Assembly (NCBI RefSeq): GCF_030409875.1
Contig: NZ_JAUFQR010000001.1
Span: forward strand, 2,232,001 to 2,296,000
DNA from: Chryseobacterium tructae
Lineage (GTDB): Bacteria > Bacteroidota > Bacteroidia > Flavobacteriales > Weeksellaceae
Length of the DNA: 64,000 bases
Reading direction: 5' to 3'
The position numbers and the translations under genes are program-made. Positions 8,253 to 17,024 of the stretch are shown here, piece after piece. Numbering within the stretch: position 1 is the first letter of the stretch; each line of letters starts with the position of its first letter. The notes below the pieces were generated by a model that saw nothing but the letters and a program-made list of their open reading frames with translations, was not told where the DNA came from and ran no database searches.

Positions 8253-8465
8253 TTATAAGCCTATCGGTTCAGGAAGTACAATAGGACCATCCGGGTCTAT
8301 TGGTTCCAGGGGCTCCGGTAATTGACATTTTTTTTCTCTGCATCCGGGTCCATAATATTTACAGTAACCGCTAGGAGCACATGGGTAGCTACCTAATCCC
8401 CCGTGGATTGCTTTTAATTCAGACTTTGCTAATTTTTTTCCTTTGTTTAAGTTTAGATTTTTCAT
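8253..8465 (-). CDS. Cys-rich double-glycine-leader peptide with Pro-rich tail
   Basis: 70 residues. Leader M-K-N-L-N-L-N-K-G-K-K-L-A-K-S-E-L-K-A-I-H-G-G, then a core with four cysteines, C-x5-C-x6-C-x4-C. The tail is unlike the other members: about 25 residues rich in Pro, Glu and Ile with two L/I-P-E-P-I/L motifs. It is the last gene of the second cluster, ending just before the terminator. Most divergent member, but it keeps the last three cysteines at family spacing. Confidence 0.8.
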   Translation of the reverse strand: MKNLNLNKGKKLAKSELKAIHGGLGSYPCAPSGYCKYYGPGCREKKCQLPEPLEPIDPDGPIVLPEPIGL

Positions 8466-8492
8466 GGTATTATCTTTTAATGAAGGTTGGAT

Positions 8493-8693
8493 TTATGGTC
8501 TGCAAACTATTTGGCCACAACGTGGAGAGATGATAGTACAATAGGCTCTCGGATCATCAGAAACAATGGGCGGATCACAGTTTGGACCTTCACACGGATT
8601 TCCCGGTTGCATACAATTAAGCATACCTCCGGCAATTGTTTTTAATTCTTTTTTACTGAGTTTCTTTGCTTGTAAAGAAGTTTGTTTTTTCAT
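8493..8693 (-). CDS. Cys-rich double-glycine-leader peptide (six-Cys type)
   Basis: 66 residues from the ATG at 8693, chosen because the leader M-K-K-Q-T-S-L-Q-A-K-K-L-S-K-K-E-L-K starts there; an open frame runs further to 8726. The leader ends I-A-G-G. Six cysteines ending C-T-I-I-S-P-R-C-G-Q-I-V-C-R-P, almost the same end as the genes at 5753 and 6056 in the first cluster. This implies that the two clusters exchanged or share recent copies. Confidence 0.83.
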   Translation of the reverse strand: MKKQTSLQAKKLSKKELKTIAGGMLNCMQPGNPCEGPNCDPPIVSDDPRAYCTIISPRCGQIVCRP

Positions 8694-8716
8694 AACAGTG
8701 ATATTTGGTTGTTGAT

Positions 8717-8887
8717 TTAATTCCAAGGCTCCTGTGGCATGTTTGGCTTACATTGATCTTCTGCACACTTAGGATGATATTGTCTGCATCTTAATGAGGG
8801 ATCAAGACACATTAAAAGACCTCCGTTGATAGTACGCAGCTCTTTTTTACTTAATTTTTTAGCTTTAAATAATGATTCTCTTTTCAT
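8717..8887 (-). CDS. Cys-rich double-glycine-leader peptide (four-Cys type)
   Basis: 56 residues, M-K-R-E-S-L-F-K-A-K-K-L-S-K-K-E-L-R-T-I then N-G-G. The core begins L-L-M-C-L-D-P and has four cysteines in C-x6-C-x6-C-x4-C, ending P-Q-E-P-W-N. The C-L-D-P start and acidic-aromatic tail place it with the short members at 5372 and 5573. It is the first gene of the second cluster and has the conserved ACTAACTCAtTAAAAATCA leader. The frame is easily missed because of its size. Confidence 0.8.
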   Translation of the reverse strand: MKRESLFKAKKLSKKELRTINGGLLMCLDPSLRCRQYHPKCAEDQCKPNMPQEPWN

Positions 8888-8889
8888 GA

Positions 8890-8924
8890 TTCTGATTTTT
8901 AATGAGTTAGTTATTACGAATATA
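8890..8924 (-). promoter_or_regulatory. Conserved leader and promoter of small-peptide cluster 2
   Basis: Minus strand TATATTCG (one base off the TAnnTTTG consensus) followed by TAATAACTAACTCATTAAAAATCAG and the ATG. It matches the leader of cluster 1 over 18 of 20 positions. Confidence 0.5.
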
Positions 8925-9052
8925 TGAAAAGTTTCAATAGTAAATCACTTATTGAGGAAAAAATATAAATTATTATTGTATTGTTTATGGTTAAAAATGA
9001 ATGAGTTGTCTAATGGTGGTTGAAATACTTCTTCAAACTACAAAGCAATTAA

Positions 9053-10201
9053 TTATAGTTTTGAAAGATTTTCTAGAGCGCGCTCCAATGTTTCCTGTTT
9101 CTTGGCAAAGCATAAGCGAATCACATTTTCATTCAGTTTGTTTTTATAAAATGAAGAAAAAGGAACACTGGCCACTTTATGAGTAATCGTAAGTTCACTG
9201 GCAAAATCAAAATCATTTTTATCCGAAATTTTGGAATATTTTACGGCCTGGAAATAGGTGCCTTCACAATCCAGAAGTTCAAAGGATGTTCCGGAAAGTC
9301 CTTTTCTTAAAAAATCTCTTTTCTCCTGAAAGAACTGATTAAGGTGAATATAATGCTCATCGTTTTTCATGTATTCCGCTAAAGCAAGCTGAATAGGAGT
9401 GTTTACACAGAAAACATTGAATTGGTGTACCTTTCGGAACTCATCAGTTAAAGCTTTAGGTGCAGCACAATACCCTACTTTCCAGCCTGTAACATGGAAA
9501 AGCTTTCCAAATGAGGCTACAAGAAGACATCTTTCCTTTAGTTCGGGATATTTACAAATACTTAAATGCTGTTTTCCGTCAAATACAATGTTTTCATATA
9601 CTTCATCACTTAAAATAAGAATAGAAGTATCCTTTACCAATTGAATAAGCTCTTGAATATCTTGCTCTTTTAATATCTTTCCTGATGGATTATTCGGATT
9701 ATTAAGGATAATCATTTTGGTTTTCTCACTGATCAGATTCTTTACAACATTCCAATCAATTTCATAATCGGGTGCCTTCATTTCGAACCGCTTTACAATG
9801 CCACCAAAAAGTTCAACGGTAGGTTCGTAGCAGTCGTAAGCCGGTTCAAAAATAATAACTTCATCCTCTTTCTTGATAAAAGCGGCAATTGCTGTAAAAA
9901 TAGCCTGAGTTCCACCCGCCGTAACGGTTATTTCTGAATCCGGATGATAGGTAGTTTGGTGGCTGTTCTCAATTTTTCTTGCGATTTCTTCCTTTAAACC
10001 AATCATTCCGCCTAATGGTGCATATTGATTGAATCCTTTTTTTACAAAGTGATCTACGTAGTTTAATAACTCAGAATCCGGCATGAAATCCGGAAACCCC
10101 TGAGAAAGATTAATGGCTTCATTTTCATTGGCAAGCTGTGTCATTTGGCTGAAAATAGTAGTTCCCACATTGGAAAGCTTTGATAAAGGAAGTTGTATCA
10201 T
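9053..10201 (-). CDS. PLP-dependent aminotransferase, methionine aminotransferase-like (YbdL type)
   Basis: 382 residues, fold type I class I/II aminotransferase. N-L-S-Q-G-F-P-D-F near residue 31, N-N-P-N-N-P-S-G near 167-174 and the pyridoxal lysine Lys233 in S-F-G-K. The N-terminal and Y-A-P-L-G-G-M-I-G-L segments resemble E. coli YbdL and kynurenine-oxoglutarate transaminase-like enzymes, which transaminate Met, Phe and similar residues. Cytoplasmic; single-gene unit. Exact amino-acid preference cannot be read from sequence. Confidence 0.88.
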   Translation of the reverse strand: MIQLPLSKLSNVGTTIFSQMTQLANENEAINLSQGFPDFMPDSELLNYVDHFVKKGFNQYAPLGGMIGLKEEIARKIENSHQTTYHPDSEITVTAGGTQAIFTAIAAFIKKEDEVIIFEPAYDCYEPTVELFGGIVKRFEMKAPDYEIDWNVVKNLISEKTKMIILNNPNNPSGKILKEQDIQELIQLVKDTSILILSDEVYENIVFDGKQHLSICKYPELKERCLLVASFGKLFHVTGWKVGYCAAPKALTDEFRKVHQFNVFCVNTPIQLALAEYMKNDEHYIHLNQFFQEKRDFLRKGLSGTSFELLDCEGTYFQAVKYSKISDKNDFDFASELTITHKVASVPFSSFYKNKLNENVIRLCFAKKQETLERALENLSKL

Positions 10202-10562
10202 AAAAAACAGATTTTGTTGATACCGAATTTAATGAATTATTTAAATAACTCATTAAAATAGTTTGTATGTTGGAAAATACAGAGGTACAAGGAATTATTT
10301 TGGTGGCTTTATTTTAAGGCGCAAAAGAATCAAAGATTCTCGGCAAGAAATATATTTTCTAATAGGTTTTTATATTATCCAGAAGAAGCAGCCCATTTTT
10401 TAGCAATCATTTACGAAATCTGTATAATCTACGAGAGATAAAATCCCAGCGTCTTACCATCGATTAAATCTAAAGAAAACTTGCGTCTTCATGTTTTCTA
10501 ACAAATCCCCTTAGTATTTTCAGTAGTAAAAAAATAAACAATTGTTTAAATAATAATACTTT
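10202..10562. other. Intergenic region with a decayed dispersed element and a palindrome
   Basis: No gene seen. The part 10317-10510 has phrases (gcgcaaaagaatcaaagatt, aaatctgtataatctacgagaga) that resemble the intergenic repeat remnants around 31730-31830. A perfect 14-base palindrome, TAAACAATTGTTTA, lies at 10535-10548 just before the next gene. Confidence 0.4.
10535..10548. promoter_or_regulatory. Palindrome, possible operator
   Basis: TAAACAATTGTTTA is a perfect inverted repeat 27 bases upstream of the possible start of the DUF2867 gene and near the expected promoter. Size and symmetry fit a dimeric repressor site; the regulator is not identified. Confidence 0.35.
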
Positions 10563-10574
10563 TTGCTTTTAAAT

Positions 10575-11171
10575 ATGTCGGGTGATGCTTACATTTGTTA
10601 TGCTAAAAATAGTTTAAAGCCAATGATCATGAAAATTAAGAGGATAGAGTTTCCGGCAAGATCCATTTTGTCTCAAGGAAAAGAAAAGTTTGATTATGTA
10701 GATAGTTTTGAGGGTGGTCTGGTAGGTAACGGGCAGAATTTCGATATTACACAAATCGGAAAAGCTTTTTTTACAAGCAGCCCAAAATGGGGGAAGAAAA
10801 TGTTTGCTTTCAGAAATAAAGTGGTAAGGTTATTCGGGTTAAAAACTGGTGAAAAGGTTGATCCTGTTACAGAATCCGACAGTTTTACCTGTGAAGTGGG
10901 AGAGCGAATAGGGCTTTTTAAAGTTTTTAATAAAACCAATAATGAAATTATTCTTGGGGAAGATGATAAGCATCTGGACTTCAGAATTTCTCTTTTATTT
11001 GATAAAAACCAAGGTGGGCAGGATGAAAATGCTTTAACAATTTCCACTACTGTGAAATTCCATAATTGGCTGGGAGTCCTATACTTTTTGCCTGTGCGTC
11101 CTTTTCATCAGCTCATTGTTCCTGCTATGCTTAAAAATATCATAGTCCAACTGGAAAGTACTCCATCATAA
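10575..11171 (+). CDS. DUF2867 domain-containing protein
   Basis: 198 residues from the ATG at 10575; a TTG at 10563 is also open, and the ATGs at 10623 or 10629 (M-I-M-K-I-K-R-I-E-F-P) may be the true start because the domain begins there. The D-Y-V-D-S-F-E-G motif, I-G-K-A-F-F-T-S-S-P-K-W and F-R-N-K-V-V-R-L-F-G-L-K mark DUF2867, a family of unknown function that often accompanies TetR-type regulators. No signal peptide. A palindrome that could be a repressor site lies just upstream. Confidence 0.78.
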   Translation: MSGDAYICYAKNSLKPMIMKIKRIEFPARSILSQGKEKFDYVDSFEGGLVGNGQNFDITQIGKAFFTSSPKWGKKMFAFRNKVVRLFGLKTGEKVDPVTESDSFTCEVGERIGLFKVFNKTNNEIILGEDDKHLDFRISLLFDKNQGGQDENALTISTTVKFHNWLGVLYFLPVRPFHQLIVPAMLKNIIVQLESTPS

Positions 11172-11318
11172 TATTGAAGGGTAAATGTTGGGCGATAGAC
11201 ATTTATCCTTTATTTTTCATCTACTTAAGTCTACTTTTTTGTAATGCAAATCCGGATTTCAGGAAGAATGTTGATAAAAAAATGAAGACGAAAATTCGGA
11301 TAATTTTGGACAATTTCG

Positions 11319-11326
11319 TACTTTTG
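11319..11326 (+). promoter_or_regulatory. Promoter -7 element for the parE operon
   Basis: TACTTTTG is an exact TAnnTTTG match, 20 bases before the parE ATG at 11347. Confidence 0.6.
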
Positions 11327-11346
11327 TATGTTTGCTGAAATCATAT

Positions 11347-13233
11347 ATGTCACAAGAAATAAATCCAACCTACTCCGAAGATAATATCAGAACCCTCGAT
11401 TGGCAGGAACATATCCGTTTGCGCCCCGGCATGTACATCGGGAAGCTCGGTGACGGTTCTTCTGCCGATGATGGTATTTACATTTTACTTAAAGAAATCC
11501 TGGACAACTCTATTGATGAGTTTAGGATGAGATCCGGTAAAAGAATTGAAATAAAGCTGGATGACGGCAAGGTTACGATCCGTGACTTTGGTCGTGGAAT
11601 TCCGCTGGGGAAAGTCGTAGATGCCGTTTCCAAAATGAATACCGGAGGTAAATACGATAGTAAGGCGTTCAAGAAATCTGTCGGACTGAATGGGGTGGGT
11701 ACCAAAGCTGTAAATGCCCTTTCAGAGTATTTCAGAGTACGTTCTTTCCGTGATGGAAAAATGAAGGTAGCGGAGTTTTCCCGCGGTATGATCAAAGAAA
11801 ACTTTGATGAAAAAGAGACCTCAGACAGAAACGGAACTGAAATTTCATTTATTCCCGATGGAGAAATCTTCCTGCACTTCAAATACAGAAAAGAGTATAT
11901 CGAAAGAATGCTCCGAAACTATGCGTATCTGAATCCGGGACTGAAAATATTATTCAATGGGGAAACCTATTTTTCTGAAAATGGGTTGAAAGACCTTTTG
12001 GAAGAAGAGCTGGAAAGTGATATTCTTTATCCGATCGTTCACTTAAAAGATGAGGATATTGAAGTGGCCATTACCCATTCTGATAAATCACAGACAGAAA
12101 CTTATTTTTCATTTGTTAACGGACAGAATACAACACAAGGTGGTACTCACCTTAATGCTTTCCGTGAGGCATATGTGAAAACAATTCGTGAGTTTTTTAA
12201 TAAGAATTTTGACGCTTCTGATATCAGAAAATCAATTATTGCAGCAATTTCCATCAATGTGGAAGAGCCGGTTTTTGAATCTCAGACTAAAACTAAACTA
12301 GGTTCCAATGATATGGGGCCAAACGGTCCTACCGTAAGAACTTTCATTATTGATTTTCTGAAAAGCAAATTAGATAATTTCTTACACAAGAACCCTGAAA
12401 TAGCAGAAGCAATCCAGCGAAAGATTCTGATCTCTGAGAGAGAGAGAAAAGAACTTTCCGGAATCCAGAAACTGGCAAGAGAAAGAGCTAAAAAAGTATC
12501 TCTTCATAATAAAAAACTGCGTGACTGCAGACAACATTATAACGATCAGAAAGCTGAAAGAAAAGGAGATACACAGATCTTTATTACCGAGGGAGATTCC
12601 GCATCAGGATCCATCACCAAATCAAGAGATGTAGAAACCCAGGCGGTATTCTCATTAAAAGGAAAACCTTTGAATTGCTATGGTCTTACGAAAAAAGTGG
12701 TGTATGAGAATGAGGAGTTCAACCTTCTTCAGGCAGCTTTAAATATTGAAGAAAGTTTAGAAGACCTAAGATATAACCAGGTTATCATTGCAACCGATGC
12801 CGATGTCGATGGAATGCACATCCGCTTGTTGATGATCACATTCTTCCTGCAATTCTTCCCGGATCTGATTAAAAATAATCACCTTTATATCCTTCAGACC
12901 CCATTATTTAGGGTTAGAAATAAAAAAGAAACCAGATATTGTTATTCAGAAGCGGAAAGAGTAAAAGCATTAAATGACCTTGGAAAGAATCCTGAAATTA
13001 CCCGATTCAAAGGATTGGGAGAGATCTCTCCGGATGAATTTAAGCATTTCATTGGTAAAGACATCCGTTTAGAACCCGTGGTAATAGGGAAAGATCAAAC
13101 TATAGATCAGTTATTGGAATTTTATATGGGTAAAAATACACCAGATAGACAAACTTTCATTCTTGAGAACTTGGTAGTGGAAGATGACTCTGATATTGAT
13201 AAGAAACACATTCTTGATGAAGTAAGCAGCTAA
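11347..13233 (+). CDS. parE: DNA topoisomerase IV subunit B
   Basis: 628 residues from the ATG at 11347 (M-S-Q-E-I-N-P); an upstream TTG at 11332 is unlikely. GHKL ATPase: [16 protein letters not shown], then the lid and [14 protein letters not shown] domain: [10 protein letters not shown] and D-A-D-V-D-G-M-H. Length and the short C-terminus fit ParE rather than GyrB. With ParC it forms the A2B2 enzyme that decatenates daughter chromosomes. parE and parC are separated only by one small membrane-protein gene and are probably cotranscribed. Confidence 0.95.
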   Translation: MSQEINPTYSEDNIRTLDWQEHIRLRPGMYIGKLGDGSSADDGIYILLKEILDNSIDEFRMRSGKRIEIKLDDGKVTIRDFGRGIPLGKVVDAVSKMNTGGKYDSKAFKKSVGLNGVGTKAVNALSEYFRVRSFRDGKMKVAEFSRGMIKENFDEKETSDRNGTEISFIPDGEIFLHFKYRKEYIERMLRNYAYLNPGLKILFNGETYFSENGLKDLLEEELESDILYPIVHLKDEDIEVAITHSDKSQTETYFSFVNGQNTTQGGTHLNAFREAYVKTIREFFNKNFDASDIRKSIIAAISINVEEPVFESQTKTKLGSNDMGPNGPTVRTFIIDFLKSKLDNFLHKNPEIAEAIQRKILISERERKELSGIQKLARERAKKVSLHNKKLRDCRQHYNDQKAERKGDTQIFITEGDSASGSITKSRDVETQAVFSLKGKPLNCYGLTKKVVYENEEFNLLQAALNIEESLEDLRYNQVIIATDADVDGMHIRLLMITFFLQFFPDLIKNNHLYILQTPLFRVRNKKETRYCYSEAERVKALNDLGKNPEITRFKGLGEISPDEFKHFIGKDIRLEPVVIGKDQTIDQLLEFYMGKNTPDRQTFILENLVVEDDSDIDKKHILDEVSS

Positions 13234-13262
13234 TAACTGAAGAACACCATATAAGAATCACA

Positions 13263-13739
13263 ATGAGATTAAGTAACCGTAGTAAAGCATCATTTTATAA
13301 CTTTATACACACATTGCTGCTGATGATCGCAGTATTTGGAATAGTAGGATTTGTAGTCAATAAGTACAGATTTCATGCATTAGGGAACGAAAGCTACCTG
13401 ATGATTGTAGTTCCCCTATTATTGCTTTTCATATTTCATTTTAATGGAAGACAGATCTTTGAATATGATAGCGATGGGGAAGCATTGCATTTTAAGAACA
13501 GGAATATCATTCCTTTTTTAAGCAAAGCTCTCCACGATGAATTTCCAAAATATAAGCTGATAAAATATGATGTAGTCAGTATTTTTTTCATCAAGAGATT
13601 ATACATTACAGTATCAAGTAAGAATAATGGGTCTACCATTCTGAAATATCAGATTTCTTATTTGACCAGAAAAGAAGTAAACGATTTAAAACTCTCTCTG
13701 AATAAAGTTGTAAAAGCTAATAAAGAGAAAAAAGATTAA
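13263..13739 (+). CDS. Small membrane protein between parE and parC, unknown function
   Basis: 158 residues. Two hydrophobic segments at about 15-35 and 45-60, then a soluble C-terminal domain of mixed charge ending in Lys-rich sequence. No family recognised; the soluble part might be a PH-like fold, but this is a guess. It starts 29 bases after parE and ends 8 bases before parC, so it is in the operon. No link to topoisomerase activity can be inferred beyond position. Confidence 0.72.
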   Translation: MRLSNRSKASFYNFIHTLLLMIAVFGIVGFVVNKYRFHALGNESYLMIVVPLLLLFIFHFNGRQIFEYDSDGEALHFKNRNIIPFLSKALHDEFPKYKLIKYDVVSIFFIKRLYITVSSKNNGSTILKYQISYLTRKEVNDLKLSLNKVVKANKEKKD

Positions 13740-13747
13740 TATAACAG

Positions 13748-16326
13748 ATGACGACAGAAGAATATTCGCATGAGGGTGACAGCTTAAAGAAGGTTTCCGG
13801 TCTCTATAAAGACTGGTTTCTGGATTATGCTTCCTATGTAATTTTGGATAGGGCTATTCCTTCGATATTTGACGGGCTGAAGCCTGTTCAGCGAAGAATT
13901 ATGCACTCTATGCGGGAACTGGAAGATGGCCGTTACAATAAAGTGGCCAATATCGTGGGAAATACCATGAAGTATCACCCTCATGGTGATGCCTCCATTA
14001 CTGATGCCATGGTGCAGGTTGGGCAAAAAGAATTGCTGATTGATACCCAGGGAAACTGGGGGAATATCTATACAGGAGATTCTGCAGCAGCAGCAAGGTA
14101 TATTGAAGCGAGACTGACTCCTTTTGCCCTGGAAGTTGTCTTTAATCCTAAAACGACAGAATGGACAAAATCCTATGATGGTAGAAATAACGAGCCCATT
14201 GATCTTCCGGTAAAATTTCCTTTGCTTCTGGCTCAGGGAGTAGAAGGAATTGGAGTTGGACTTTCCACAAAGATTCTCCCGCATAACTTCAACGAGCTTA
14301 TTAATGCTTCTGTAGCCCATTTAAAAGGAAAAAGATTTGAGATTTATCCGGATTTTTTAACAGCCGGTTATCTTGATGTATCAGAATACAATGATGGCCA
14401 TAGAGGCGGAAAAGTAAGAGCAAGAGCAAAGATCACACAGACGGATAAACATATGCTGGTGATCTCCGAACTTCCCTATTCTAAAACCACGAGCGATCTG
14501 ATCGATTCTATCTTAAAAGCGAATGAAAAAGGAAAGATCAAGATCAAAAAAATTGAAGACAATACGTCCGATAAAGTAGAGATCCTGATCCATATTCATA
14601 ATGATGTTTCTCCGGATAAGACGATTGATGCCTTGTATGCTTTCACAGACTGCCAGGTAACGATTTCTCCGAATGCCTGTGTGATTGTTGGCGATAAACC
14701 AATGTTCATGAATGTTTCCGATATTCTTAAAACTAATACGGATCATACGGTTTCCCTGTTGAAAAAAGAACTTGAGATAGAACTTCATGAGCTTCAGGAA
14801 AGCTGGCATTTCTCTTCGTTGGAAAGAATCTTCATCGAAAACAGAATCTATCACGATATCGAAGAAGTGAAGAGTTGGGAAGAGGTGTTAAAAACCATTG
14901 ATAAAGGGTTGAAACCTCATACGAAACACCTTTTAAGAGCCGTAACAGAAGAAGATATTCTAAGATTAACGGAGATCAGAATCAAGAGAATTTCAAGATT
15001 TGATTTAGATAAATTTAAAGAAAACATTGCCTCTCTTGAAGGGAAAATAGAGCAGGTAAAATACCACCTTGCGAATCTGATCGCTTATGCGATTGAGTAT
15101 TATCTGAATATACAAAAGAAATACGGAAAAGATAAGCAGAGAAAAACAGAATTGAGAATCTTTGATACCATTGATGCAACAAAAGTAGCCGTAGCGAATG
15201 AGAAATTCTATGCCAACTTTGAAGAAGGGTTCATTGGGACATCATTGAAGAAAGATCAGTATTTATTTGATTGTTCGGATATTGATGATATCATTATTTT
15301 CAGAAAAGATGGTAGCATGAAGGTGGTAAAAGTAGAAGCTAAGACATTTGTAGGAAAAGATATTCTCCACGTTGCCATCTGGAAGAAAAATGATAAGCGA
15401 ACGGTCTATAACATGATTTACCGTGAAGGTAGAGAAGGTCCTTATTATATGAAACGTTTCTCTGTAACAGGAGTCACAAGAAATACAGACTATCCGCTAG
15501 CTTCAGATAAAAAAGGTTCAGAGACATTGTATTTTTCAGCCAACCCGAATGGGGAAGCAGAAACGGTTACGGTTCTTTTAAAACCAAACCCAAGAATCAG
15601 AAAGAATAAAATGGAGATCAATTTCTCTGATCTGGCTATTAAAGGCCGTGATTCTAAAGGGAATTTGGTAACGAAATATGCCGTGAAGAAAGTAGACCTT
15701 AAAGAAGAAGGCGTTTCTACACTGGCTCCAAGAAAGATCTGGTTGATGATACGGTAAGAAGACTGAATGCTGATGCAAGAGGTACCTTGTTAGGAAATTT
15801 CAAAGGAGATGACAGAATATTAACCATCAATACCAATGGCGAGGTAAAATTGGTTTCATTTGATCTTGGGAACCGTTTTGATGATGAATATCTGGTATTG
15901 GAAAAATGGAAGCCGGAACAACCTATTACGTGTATCTACTATGATGGGGAAAAGGATATTTATTTCATCAAGAGATTCTTGTTAGAGAATACGGTGAATG
16001 TCCAGATCTTTATGCCATCCGAGCACCCGAAATCGTTCATAGAGAATGTAATCGTAGCGAATGATGTCACCGCAGAAATTATTTTTGCTAAAGATAAAGG
16101 TAAAGAACGTGATTCGGAAACCATTAATATCGACGAATTTATTGCGGTAAAAGGAATAAAAGCAATTGGTAATCAGTTTACCAAATTTAAAGTAAAAGCC
16201 ATCAATATTACCATTCCTGAACCTGTAGAAGAGGAGCCGGAGGTATATGAAGATCCTGAACCAACAGGAGATATAGATGAAGACGGAGGCGTTATTGGTG
16301 ATCTGTTCAGGAAGATGGAGAAATGA
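13748..16326 (+). CDS. parC: DNA topoisomerase IV subunit A, with a one-base frameshift
   Basis: The first frame (13748-15757, 669 residues) has the catalytic Tyr118 in A-A-R-Y-I-E-A and the H-P-H-G-D-A-S-I-T-D-A segment of the quinolone region at 77-87. It ends early: A-P-R-K-I-W then out-of-frame L-M-I-R-stop. Inserting one T in the TT at 15743-15744 restores A-P-R-K-I-W-F-D-D-T-V-R-R-L and joins the next open frame (to 16326), which gives about 860 residues, the normal Bacteroidota ParC length with its beta-pinwheel C-terminal domain. As parC is essential, the shift is probably a sequencing error. Partner of ParE. Confidence 0.9.
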
Positions 16327-16378
16327 GAACAGAATAGATACTATAAACATATTATAAGGATACAATAAAAAACATCAG

Positions 16379-17020
16379 ATGGATATATTGGTTTTAATTA
16401 TTATTGCAGTCACTTGTGTATTCAGTTACATGGGATTCAACAATCCGGGTTTATTTGAAAAATATAAATTCAATGTTGGAGCGATTGCAAACCGTAAAGA
16501 ATATATAAGGCTCATCAGTTCTGCATTTTTACATGCAGACTTTATGCACCTGTTTTTTAATATGCTTTCCTTGTACTTCTTTCAGGGGGTAGTGGTTCAA
16601 ATGTTTGGAGAAATAGGGTTTTTGATTATCTATTTTGGATCGATGATCCTTGGAAACCTATTCAGCTTACAGATATATCAGAAACAACCATGGTATTCGG
16701 CTATCGGAGCATCCGGAGCTGTTTCGGGAATTATTTTTGCATCCATAGCCATGGCTCCCAATGAGATCAGTGTCAACTTCTTGCCGGGATGGCTGTTTGG
16801 AACATTGTATTTCGGATATTCCGTATATATGATGCTAAATCCAAAGCAATGGGATAATCTGGGACATGCTGCTCACCTTGGAGGAGCATTTTTCGGGCTT
16901 ATTTACTCAATTCTTCTGCATCCGCAACAAGCAATGAGTAATATTCTCTATCTTGGAGTAATGTCATTACCATTGATTTATCTGGGATATCAGATTTTTA
17001 TAAAGAAAAGGATCAATTAA
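16379..17020 (+). CDS. Rhomboid family intramembrane serine protease
   Basis: 213 residues with about six membrane segments. Catalytic Ser112 in G-A-S-G-A-V-S-G and His166 in G-H-A-A-H-L-G-G form the rhomboid dyad; the helix-2 motif H-L-F-F-N-M is at about 57-62. It cleaves membrane-anchored substrates within the bilayer; substrates unknown. It follows parC at 52 bases and is probably the last or next-to-last gene of that transcript. Confidence 0.92.
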   Translation: MDILVLIIIAVTCVFSYMGFNNPGLFEKYKFNVGAIANRKEYIRLISSAFLHADFMHLFFNMLSLYFFQGVVVQMFGEIGFLIIYFGSMILGNLFSLQIYQKQPWYSAIGASGAVSGIIFASIAMAPNEISVNFLPGWLFGTLYFGYSVYMMLNPKQWDNLGHAAHLGGAFFGLIYSILLHPQQAMSNILYLGVMSLPLIYLGYQIFIKKRIN

Positions 17021-17024
17021 AAGA

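Noticed and set aside
5895..8930. Mobile element carrying the peptide clusters
   Set aside because: No transposase, integrase, target duplication or base-composition shift was seen; tandem gene duplication is enough.
13784..14320. Antisense 178-residue frame over parC
   Set aside because: A shadow frame; the parC reading is strongly conserved.
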